Positions 6,361 through 12,995 of a stretch of DNA of 17,574 nt are shown here, piece after piece (the first letter of the stretch is position 1; every line of letters begins with the position of its first letter). Origin of the DNA: Verrucomicrobiota bacterium (lineage in GTDB: Bacteria; Verrucomicrobiota; Verrucomicrobiia; Methylacidiphilales; Verrucolacustridaceae); assembly GCA_010025475.1 (NCBI GenBank), contig RGTE01000013.1:1-17574 (forward strand), written 5' to 3'. The position numbers were made by a program, and so were the translations under genes. The notes under the pieces are model-generated. The model saw nothing but the letters and a program-made list of their open reading frames with translations, had not been told where the DNA came from and made no database searches.

Positions 6361-7439
6361 GGCTTCCCCAATGAGGAGGGTTGCGGTCTCTGATCCTGCG
6401 GCTGGAGCCGCTGCTGCAGGATAGCCGGACTGTCCGACTGCTTCACCTGATCAAGTCGGGCCATGGATTCAAGCGTCAGGGGATTTGCAGTCTTGTCGTT
6501 GACCTTTTGGCCCGAACCTCCGCCCACCACCCGCATTCCGGGAGGAGCTTCGGTGCGCTGCTCCTTTTCCCCGGCCTGCCCTCCGGCTAAGCCCTGCGGT
6601 TCCTTCCCCTCTTTCTTTTCCTGCCCGAGATTCCCGAAGCCGGCCTTCTCATCCTCCATGCCTTTCATCTCCTCATTGCGGCCCCGTTCTTTCATCTGCC
6701 CTTCGCCATCCTTGCTGGTGCTGAAATCGCGGATCTGGTTTGGATCCTTGCCGCCGCCCTCCTGTTTTTGAGCCCGATCCTCTCCTCCACCGGAACCCTC
6801 CGAATCACCGTCCTTCTGCCCGCCTTTTTTGTCGCCCTTGCCCGGCTGACCCTGGGAAGGCGGCCCCTGCGACTCCCCCTCGCTTTCCTTGCCTTCTCCT
6901 CCTTGCGATGGGTCGGGTTTCTGTCCTCCGCCGGATGGTTGCTGCTGCTTGTCCTTGCCGGAGCCTTTCTGCTCCTTTTTCTTGTCCATGTTCTGGTCTT
7001 TCTTCTGATTTTTTTTATCCGGCTGTGGCTTTGAGTCAGCCCCAGGCGGCGGGCGAAGTTTTGAAAGCTCTTCGCGAAGTTTGGGCCAGTCCGGATCTTG
7101 GGGGTCTCGTCGTTCCCCTTCATCCAAAATCGAAAAGGAGTCTTGGATGAATTTATTCCATTCCGCTTGTGCTGCCCCCGGAAGATCCTTTCGGGAGGAG
7201 GAATAGAAGCGATCGGCGGCATCTGGGCTGCTCCCGAATTTGATCGTTTCCCGGATCACGTCTTTGTATTCATCTCCGCGGGCTTTTGTGTTTTCCGCGA
7301 GGTTTTGAACTCCCTGGACAAGCCGTTGTCCTTCCGCGGTGTAATTTCCGACCGCAGGCGGGAGGGAGGCCCAAGAGAGAGCGGCCCAGCCACATAAGAT
7401 TCCGATTCGAAGACCAGGATGATTCGTGGAGTAGTTCAA
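6354..7439 (-). CDS. BatC-like protein: secreted/anchored, helical N-terminal part and long charged low-complexity region
   Basis: Starting at TTG 7439, this is a 361-residue protein. Residues 9-30 (GLRIGILCGWAALSWASLPPA) are a signal peptide or anchor. Residues 34-130 are predicted helical (EGQRLVQGVQNLAENTKARG, DDAA-type spacing around SSPDAADRFYSSS). The next 170 or so residues are very rich in K, Q, G, E, P and S with short runs such as KKNQKKDQNMDKKKEQKG, and are surely disordered. The tail LESMARLDQVKQSDSPAILQ resembles the C terminus of BatC proteins. BatC normally carries TPRs; none is clear here, so the call rests largely on position between batB and batD. The longer reading from 7625 would lie inside batB. 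TTG 7439 overlaps the batB stop as TTGA and no other start is available nearby. No strong Shine-Dalgarno is present, which suggests translational coupling. Confidence 0.7.
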   Translation of the reverse strand: MNYSTNHPGLRIGILCGWAALSWASLPPAVGNYTAEGQRLVQGVQNLAENTKARGDEYKDVIRETIKFGSSPDAADRFYSSSRKDLPGAAQAEWNKFIQDSFSILDEGERRDPQDPDWPKLREELSKLRPPPGADSKPQPDKKNQKKDQNMDKKKEQKGSGKDKQQQPSGGGQKPDPSQGGEGKESEGESQGPPSQGQPGKGDKKGGQKDGDSEGSGGGEDRAQKQEGGGKDPNQIRDFSTSKDGEGQMKERGRNEEMKGMEDEKAGFGNLGQEKKEGKEPQGLAGGQAGEKEQRTEAPPGMRVVGGGSGQKVNDKTANPLTLESMARLDQVKQSDSPAILQQRLQPQDQRPQPSSLGKPW

Positions 7440-8566
7440 TTTGTTTTGGCCAGCACTGGAGGGCCCTCCCTGGAAACCAGCCGGGTGGTTTTCTTTTCCA
7501 GCGGAAAAGGCAGCGGTTCCCCTGTGGTGGTCGTGCCCATCGCCAACCGGCGGCGGGTTGGCAGGGAGGGGATTTCCAAGGCAAAGCTGAGGGCCAAAAG
7601 CAGAATCCCTGGCGCCAGAAACCACTGAAACCTTTCCGCCATTTTCACGTCCCGTGTTTTGGTAAAGTCACCTGTCTTCCCCTGGGCCACCGTCTCCTTG
7701 ATCAGTTCCGCCAGATCGACCCAATTGGAGGCCTCCCGATAGACCCCGTTGGTCGCCTGTGCCAGCTCCTCCAGGGTGGCTGGTTCCAGCTTGGAAAGGA
7801 CTGCCGCACCCCGCTCGTCCTTGATCACACCCCCCTGGCTGTCGGGCACCAGCCCTCCGGCGGCTGTCCCGATCCCCAAAGCGATCACCTTCACCTCTTT
7901 TTTCTTCAGATCATCCAGGGCTTTGCGCCACTCGGGGTCATGCGCCTCCCCGTCGCTGAGCACAATCAGGAATCGGTCCGCCGCGGTGCTTTGGCCAAAG
8001 GCCTCATTGGCCACCCGCAGCATCCCGGCGTAATCCGTTCCCGCCTGCGGAAGATAGGAGGGGTCCAGGCCGGGCAGAATGTCCCGTATGATTTCATAGT
8101 CCGAGCTCATCGGCACCTGAAGGAAGGCTGTTCCTGCAAACACGGCCAGCCCAACCCGCTCGCCCTGCAGCTCATCCAGCAGGGCCCCGATCAGAAGTTT
8201 GGCTCGGGCCAGCCGGGTGGGTTTTACATCTTCCGCCAGCATGCTGGCAGAAAGATCCAAAGCGATGAGCACTTCCCGCGACTGGTCGAACACCGTTTCC
8301 TCCAAATTCCCCCACTGCGGCCGTGCCAGTGAGGTCAACACCAGGGCGCTTCCCAAGCCGAGCCAAATACCCGAAGCCCGTCTCCGTGCCGCCGGCCTTT
8401 CCGTCACCACCCGCGCTCCCGCCCAACGTCGCAACACCTTGGGCAGACGAAGAGCCCCGCCAGGCCCGGTCTTTCCCCGAAAAACCGCCCAAGCGAAAAA
8501 CGGAGCTAGCGGTACCAGCGCCAGAATCCAGGGCTGTTCCCAATGGATGCCAAAAAGAAAGTTCAA
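7436..8566 (-). CDS. batB: BatB: membrane-anchored von Willebrand factor A domain protein
   Basis: From TTG 8566 this is a 376-residue inner-membrane protein. A helix at residues 12-30 (PWILALVPLAPFFAWAVF) and a second near 65-80 (IWLGLGSALVLTSLA) precede the VWA domain. The metal-ion adhesion site is complete: D104-x-S106-x-S108 in ALDLSASML, T177 in QAGTDYAG, and D205 in VLSDGE. A C-terminal membrane helix (FLAPGILLLALSFALEI) follows, then a polar tail. TTG 8566 is preferred because GGGGAGGAG (8571-8579) is a strong Shine-Dalgarno for it, and because TTG overlaps the batA stop as TTGA. ATG 8581 in the same frame would add five residues but has only a weak site. BatA and BatB are similar paralogues and probably partners; VWA domains bind proteins through the metal site. 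Confidence 0.88.
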   Translation of the reverse strand: MNFLFGIHWEQPWILALVPLAPFFAWAVFRGKTGPGGALRLPKVLRRWAGARVVTERPAARRRASGIWLGLGSALVLTSLARPQWGNLEETVFDQSREVLIALDLSASMLAEDVKPTRLARAKLLIGALLDELQGERVGLAVFAGTAFLQVPMSSDYEIIRDILPGLDPSYLPQAGTDYAGMLRVANEAFGQSTAADRFLIVLSDGEAHDPEWRKALDDLKKKEVKVIALGIGTAAGGLVPDSQGGVIKDERGAAVLSKLEPATLEELAQATNGVYREASNWVDLAELIKETVAQGKTGDFTKTRDVKMAERFQWFLAPGILLLALSFALEIPSLPTRRRLAMGTTTTGEPLPFPLEKKTTRLVSREGPPVLAKTN

Positions 8567-9603
8567 GCCACTCCTCCCCATCGCCCCGGCCGGGAAAGCG
8601 CCATGCCGGCAAAAAAGAAAGCCAGGCCGGGGGCGGCAAAACTCGCAAACCATTCATGAGCCCGGATCTGGGCCTTGGCGTTGAATTCGATTCTTTGCCG
8701 TTTGTCGATGGCGGCAAAGGCGGCCTCGGCCGTGCCGATGTCCATGGCCCGGAAAAACTTTCCGTCCGTGATCGACGCAATCTGCTGAAGAGTCTCCTCA
8801 TCAAGATCGGAGATGGCCTGACGGTATCCCAGCTTGCGCCCGGCATTGTCCACCACCGGCATCGGCACAATCCCGGGCCGGCCCGCCCCGATCGTGTAGA
8901 CCGGAATCCCCCTTGTTTTGGCCAACTCGGCCGCCTGCAGGGGCGCCAAGACCCCGCTGTTATTGGATCCATCGGTCAGCAGGATGACGAAGGCCCCCTT
9001 GCGCTGGCCTCCCTTGTCCTTTTCCGCCTGCTCCAGACGGGTCACCGCCAGGCCAAGTCCGTCCCCCACCGCCGTGGCGTCCTCCACAAGTCCGATCTTC
9101 AACCGCCGGATCTGACGTGCCAGCCAGTCATGATCGAACGTGAGCGGCGAAAGGGTATAGGCGCGACCGCCATAAACCACCACCCCGATGCGGTCGGCGG
9201 GTCGCCGCGAGATAAAGGCCTCGATGATCGGCTGGATCGCCTGCAGCCGGTTAATTCGCCCCTGCGGTCCCTCGTAATCCTCCGCCAACATACTGGGGGA
9301 GAGGTCAATCGCCAGCATGATGTCGTAGCCTTTCTGCCGCACCTGTTTTTTTTCTTCCAACTGCTGGGGCCGTGCCAAGGCCACGACCAGCGCCGCAAAT
9401 CCCAAGGCCGCCAGAATGGACGGCATCCGGCCCATGGACACCGCTGGAGCGCCCGCCCATTTCGCCACCCGGGGAATGACCAGAACGGGCCGCGGTCGCC
9501 GGCTCCGCCACCAAATCCCCAGGGGCAAAAGCAGCAAAGCCAATAACCAAAGAGGGTCGGCCAAAGTCCAGCCGCCCGGCAACATCGCGGGGGCAGGGTT
9601 CAT
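8563..9603 (-). CDS. batA: BatA: membrane-anchored von Willebrand factor A domain protein
   Basis: This 346-residue protein has two N-terminal membrane helices (residues 14-32, ADPLWLLALLLLPLGIWW, and 60-77) and a VWA domain. The metal site is D100-x-S102-x-S104 in AIDLSPSMLAED, T177 in EDATAVGDGL, and D211 in LLTDGSNNSG. A C-terminal membrane helix lies at about 320-336 (FAAPGLAFFFAGMAL). The domain order matches BatA of the aerotolerance operon, and it follows the moxR-type and DUF58 genes as in other bacteria. The ATG at 9603 overlaps the DUF58 stop by 4 bp (ATGA) and is preceded by GGGGG. A longer reading from 9714 would run through the DUF58 gene and is rejected. Confidence 0.88.
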   Translation of the reverse strand: MNPAPAMLPGGWTLADPLWLLALLLLPLGIWWRSRRPRPVLVIPRVAKWAGAPAVSMGRMPSILAALGFAALVVALARPQQLEEKKQVRQKGYDIMLAIDLSPSMLAEDYEGPQGRINRLQAIQPIIEAFISRRPADRIGVVVYGGRAYTLSPLTFDHDWLARQIRRLKIGLVEDATAVGDGLGLAVTRLEQAEKDKGGQRKGAFVILLTDGSNNSGVLAPLQAAELAKTRGIPVYTIGAGRPGIVPMPVVDNAGRKLGYRQAISDLDEETLQQIASITDGKFFRAMDIGTAEAAFAAIDKRQRIEFNAKAQIRAHEWFASFAAPGLAFFFAGMALSRPGRWGGVA

Positions 9604-10490
9604 CTTCGCACCCCCTTCATGCGTCTCTTGAAGAAGGCCACCATCGGATCCAGTAAGTCTCCTTCGGTGCTGACGGTAAGGCGCTGGAGCGGGCTGGGAA
9701 ACCACTCCTCCCACGCCTGTTCCCGTTGCTTCTGGCTTTCGAAAGTTCCCGTATCGAACGCCAAAACCTCCCCCGTTTCCGGATCCACCGCCGGGAGGAT
9801 CCCCGCTGCAGGCAGTTGCACATCCCAGGGGTCATCCACCCTCACCCCGATGATCTCGTAACGTTTTTTTAACGCGGCCCAACCTGCTCCGGGTGACCGC
9901 GGGGGAAAGTCCCCAAACCAAAGAACCACGCTGTGCTTGGGGAAGGCGTGGAAAAACAATTTCCAATCCACCTCAACCTCCGAGCCGTCTTCCAGTTTGG
10001 GAATGGGTTGCCCCAACAACGTGGCCGCTGTTCGCACAATGTTCACCCTGCCCCGTACCGGTTGCCGCACCTCGTGCCCGGTCGGGGTCGCATGCCAGAA
10101 GCCCACCCGGTCCCGGTTGCCGGCCGCCGTCAGGGCGAAAAGTCCGGCGACCTCCAATAAAGCTTCCCGCTTGGTTCGGCTCCCCGAGCCAAACTGCAGG
10201 GAAGGCGTGTCCTCCAGCAACAAAATCACCGTGAGCTCCCGCTCCTCGATGAATTTTTTGCGGTACAGCTCGCCCAGCCGGGCCGAGACATTCCAATCAA
10301 CGTCACGAATATCGTCGCCGTACTCGTATTTGACCACCTGATCGAATTCGCGCCCCCGCCCCCGGAAGGCGGAGCGGTATTCGCCCCCCAGGAAGGAGTC
10401 GGCGGCCATGCGGACGCGCCACTCCAACCGGCGGAGCATGGCCAGCGGCGCCTTGCGGGCCGTCTCGCCGGGGCCGGTCACGGTGATCAT
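9600..10490 (-). CDS. DUF58 domain protein (MoxR-associated)
   Basis: This 296-residue, probably cytosolic protein carries the DUF58 signature FRGRGREFDQVVKYEYGDDI followed by RDVDWNVSAR (residues 42-71). A degenerate VWA-like fold begins near LLLEDTPSLQFGSGSRTK (90-107), with only part of the metal site (D94-x-x-S97). DUF58 proteins are almost always encoded next to MoxR ATPases and are thought to be their adaptor or substrate; the biochemical role is not established. The start at ATG 10490 lies 24 bp after moxR and is preceded by a very strong purine-rich site, AAGGAGGGGGAGGAG. It overlaps batA by 4 bp. There are no membrane helices. Confidence 0.88.
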   Translation of the reverse strand: MITVTGPGETARKAPLAMLRRLEWRVRMAADSFLGGEYRSAFRGRGREFDQVVKYEYGDDIRDVDWNVSARLGELYRKKFIEERELTVILLLEDTPSLQFGSGSRTKREALLEVAGLFALTAAGNRDRVGFWHATPTGHEVRQPVRGRVNIVRTAATLLGQPIPKLEDGSEVEVDWKLFFHAFPKHSVVLWFGDFPPRSPGAGWAALKKRYEIIGVRVDDPWDVQLPAAGILPAVDPETGEVLAFDTGTFESQKQREQAWEEWFPSPLQRLTVSTEGDLLDPMVAFFKRRMKGVRR

Positions 10491-10514
10491 CCGGAAATCT
10501 CCTCCTCCCCCTCC

Positions 10515-11495
10515 TTAATATCCCGCGGGAACCGGCACCCGCTCCAAAACCCCCCGCAGAATTTCGTCCGTGGTGGTCTCCTCCGCCTCCGCTTCATAGG
10601 TCAGGCCCACGCGATGACGCAGGGCATCGAGGAAAACATTCTGCACCACCTCCGGGGTGCCATGGTCCCTACCGTGGAGCCAGGCCAAGGCCCGCGTTGC
10701 CTGAACCAAAGCCAGCGAGGCGCGGGGGCTGGCCCCGTAGGACAAAACCTTGGGCGCGGTTTTGGCTCCACCATTGGCGCCGGCCGCCGCCTCGCGGGTC
10801 GTGCGCACCAGGGCCAGCATGTAGGCCTGCAACGGCGGGCTAAGGTGCACATCGTCCACCTGATCGCGCAGAGCCAGAAGCTCCTCCCCGGAGGAAACCG
10901 GCTGCAGTTTGGGTTGCTGGGTCAGCTGCCCCCAACGATCCATCATGGCCCGCTCCTCCTGCTCGGAGGGATAATCGACGAGCAGTTTAAAGAGAAAGCG
11001 GTCCGTCTGCGCCTCGGGCAATGGATAGGTGCCCTCCTGTTCCAACGGGTTCTGGGTCGCCATCACCAAAAAGGGTCGGGGGAGTTGATGGGTTTCTCCG
11101 CCGATCGTGACCTGCCGTTCCTGCATCGCTTCGAGTAGCGCGCTTTGAACCTTGGCGGGAGCACGGTTGATCTCGTCCGCGAGAACCAGGTTCGCAAAGA
11201 CCGGCCCCTTGTGGACGCGGAAGCTGCCCTCTTTGGGTTGAAAAACCATCGTGCCGACCACGTCGCTGGGGAGCAGATCGGGGGTAAACTGAATGCGTTC
11301 GAACTCCAGCCCCATGGCCGCACCCAGGCTCTTGATTAACAGGGTTTTGGCGAGGCCGGGCAACCCTTCCAAAAGCACGTGCCCGTTGGAAAGAAGGGCA
11401 ACCAGCAACCGCTCGATGACCTCATCCTGCCCGATGATGGATTTCTGTACCTCGCCCTTGATGCGTGCCGCCCATTCCGATCCTTTTTTTGACAT
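10515..11495 (-). CDS. MoxR-family AAA+ ATPase
   Basis: This 326-residue ATPase has Walker A GLPGLAKT at residues 44-51, Walker B LVLADE at 103-108 followed by INRAP, and sensor-1 ATQNP at 146-150. EGTYPLPEAQTDRFLFK follows, as in all MoxR proteins. The C-terminal lid domain runs from about residue 210. MoxR ATPases are chaperone-like and work with VWA-domain proteins (here BatA and BatB). ATG 11495 is chosen because AAGGAGG (11506-11512) sits 10 nt upstream and because MSKKGSEWAARIKGEVQKSI starts the family alignment. A longer start at 11555 lacks a ribosome-binding site. There is a 75-nt gap after the preceding gene, enough for an internal promoter, though none is obvious. Confidence 0.92.
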   Translation of the reverse strand: MSKKGSEWAARIKGEVQKSIIGQDEVIERLLVALLSNGHVLLEGLPGLAKTLLIKSLGAAMGLEFERIQFTPDLLPSDVVGTMVFQPKEGSFRVHKGPVFANLVLADEINRAPAKVQSALLEAMQERQVTIGGETHQLPRPFLVMATQNPLEQEGTYPLPEAQTDRFLFKLLVDYPSEQEERAMMDRWGQLTQQPKLQPVSSGEELLALRDQVDDVHLSPPLQAYMLALVRTTREAAAGANGGAKTAPKVLSYGASPRASLALVQATRALAWLHGRDHGTPEVVQNVFLDALRHRVGLTYEAEAEETTTDEILRGVLERVPVPAGY

Positions 11496-11505
11496 AATCC
11501 AAAAG

Positions 11506-11512
11506 CCTCCTT
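11506..11512 (-). promoter_or_regulatory. Shine-Dalgarno site that decides the moxR start
   Basis: AAGGAGG, a full match to the anti-Shine-Dalgarno core, lies 10 nt before ATG 11495. It falls inside the longer reading from 11555 and therefore argues for the shorter protein. Confidence 0.7.
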
Positions 11513-11570
11513 GATGGCACTCTCGCAGGGACGGACGGTTTTTCAACTCATCCAAGTCGGGCCGGTCCGC

Positions 11571-12995
11571 CTATTTCCCCGAAAAAACCACCGCGCCTTT
11601 TTCGATCCGCTCCAGGGTCACGTGTTCCGCCGCAGCCATGGCCGCGGTCATCTTAGCCAGGGTTTCGGTCCACTGGTTCCAAGAACGTAGCACCAGGGCC
11701 GGTGGCAGGGGGAGTTGCCCCAAGACGGCCTCAATACGGTAGATATCTTCCCCCTTTTCCGTGCGGTTGAAGGTCATTTCATGACGCAGCACCAAGGTTC
11801 GCCCGAAAAACCGCCCGGTCCGATCCAGGCGAAGGGTTCCGTCTTCGGCGTCCAGCTTCCAGCTCTCTGCGGCTAGCACCGCAATCTCCGTCACCTTCAA
11901 TGGCGAAAACCTCAGCCGCTTGGTGAACCAGGCATTTAGGTCGGCGTCCGATGCCTTGAGTTCTTTGGGAAAGGATTTCTTTTGCCCCCCCTGCTGCCAA
12001 AAAATTTCCTCGATGTTTTCCGCGTTGCCAGAGCTTCCCGCCGCCAACGGCTCGGGGGCGCTCAAGGCCAGCCCGGTGGCCCTTCCCAGGACGGCGATGA
12101 TGGCAGCCCCGGCCAAGGTCCATGCGGTCCCTTTCCACCAGGCCCGGTGGCGGATGAATTCCAGGATGCCGTGGAACAGGAAGCTCGCCCCCAGAAACCC
12201 GGCCACCAACACCATTCCGGCCGCCGCCAAAAAAATCCCTTGGCCGATCAGCACGGGCGGGGCCTCGGGAATCTCCAGCTTGGCCAAAAAGGCCTCCCGC
12301 GCCGCTTTTTGCCTGGCCCCTTTTTCTTTCTCCCATTCCTCCGGGCTCAGCCATCTCCCCTCCAGCTTCTTTTTTCCGGCCGTCATCTCGGACTGTTCGA
12401 CCCGCCATGGTTCGGCTTGCCGGTCAATCTCCTCGGCCCTGCCGGGAAATGTCTTCCTGACTTCTTCCAAAGCCGCCAGCTGAGCCGCCAGTTCCTCCCT
12501 CGAGTAGGATCCCGCCGGATCATATGGTTTGGGCATGGCCTTGCTTAACGCCTCGGCGAAAGCCGCCTCGGCCTTTTTCAGGGCCTCTGGGTCCTGTTCG
12601 CTCGGCAGTTGATCCAGGATCTTTTTCCACTTTTCCACCTCCTCCTGCAGGGTCCTTTCCAAGGCCGCCGCTTTCGCCTTGGCTTCCAATAGGGCGTTGA
12701 TGGCGGCCACGGCGGTTTTTCGGTCCACCTGGGTGCCTCGCCCCGGAGCCGGCGTAAGCCGTGCGACAATTTTATCCGTGGAGATTTTTTTCTCCGAGCC
12801 CCCGGGCTCGACCAGAAGGCTCGTGCCGTCTTTGGCGGCCTCTTTTTCCACCAGGAGCAGCTCCAGCCCGGATTCGGGCTTTCCCGGCTCCACCACGTAA
12901 ACCTGGGTTCCGGACCAGCCGACCATGGCGCCGACCAGCCAGAGTCCCGCCGCCCAGGCCGCGCCCCCGCGCCAGCCCGCGAGTTTCAACGGCAA
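11571..12995 (-). CDS. Unrecognised coiled-coil membrane protein upstream of moxR
   Basis: I do not recognise this 474-residue protein. Residues 1-30 form a signal peptide or anchor (WAAGLWLVGAMVGWSG). Residues 31-90 are a small, probably extracytoplasmic region (GTQVYVVEPGKPESGLELLL). Residues 92-245 are Ala/Glu/Lys-rich, with long helices likely to form coiled coil (LLEAKAKAAALERTLQEEVE; WLSPEEWEKEKGARQKAARE). Two membrane helices lie at 250-278 and 288-304. The C-terminal domain (about 325-474) ends with alternating hydrophobic and charged strands (RTLVLRHEMTFNRTEKGEDI) and no catalytic motif that I can see. The TTG start at 12995 overlaps the transketolase stop. A second TTG at 12989 forms a TTGA overlap and is an equal alternative. 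It is co-oriented with and 75 bp upstream of moxR, so a role in the Bat system is possible but unproven. Confidence 0.7.
   Translation of the reverse strand: MPLKLAGWRGGAAWAAGLWLVGAMVGWSGTQVYVVEPGKPESGLELLLVEKEAAKDGTSLLVEPGGSEKKISTDKIVARLTPAPGRGTQVDRKTAVAAINALLEAKAKAAALERTLQEEVEKWKKILDQLPSEQDPEALKKAEAAFAEALSKAMPKPYDPAGSYSREELAAQLAALEEVRKTFPGRAEEIDRQAEPWRVEQSEMTAGKKKLEGRWLSPEEWEKEKGARQKAAREAFLAKLEIPEAPPVLIGQGIFLAAAGMVLVAGFLGASFLFHGILEFIRHRAWWKGTAWTLAGAAIIAVLGRATGLALSAPEPLAAGSSGNAENIEEIFWQQGGQKKSFPKELKASDADLNAWFTKRLRFSPLKVTEIAVLAAESWKLDAEDGTLRLDRTGRFFGRTLVLRHEMTFNRTEKGEDIYRIEAVLGQLPLPPALVLRSWNQWTETLAKMTAAMAAAEHVTLERIEKGAVVFSGK

Noticed and set aside
7286..9546. Two long + strand frames (7286-8332 and 8323-9546) opposite batB, batA and batC
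   Set aside because: Both mirror the codon pattern of the real - strand genes, show no family motif and lack ribosome-binding sites.
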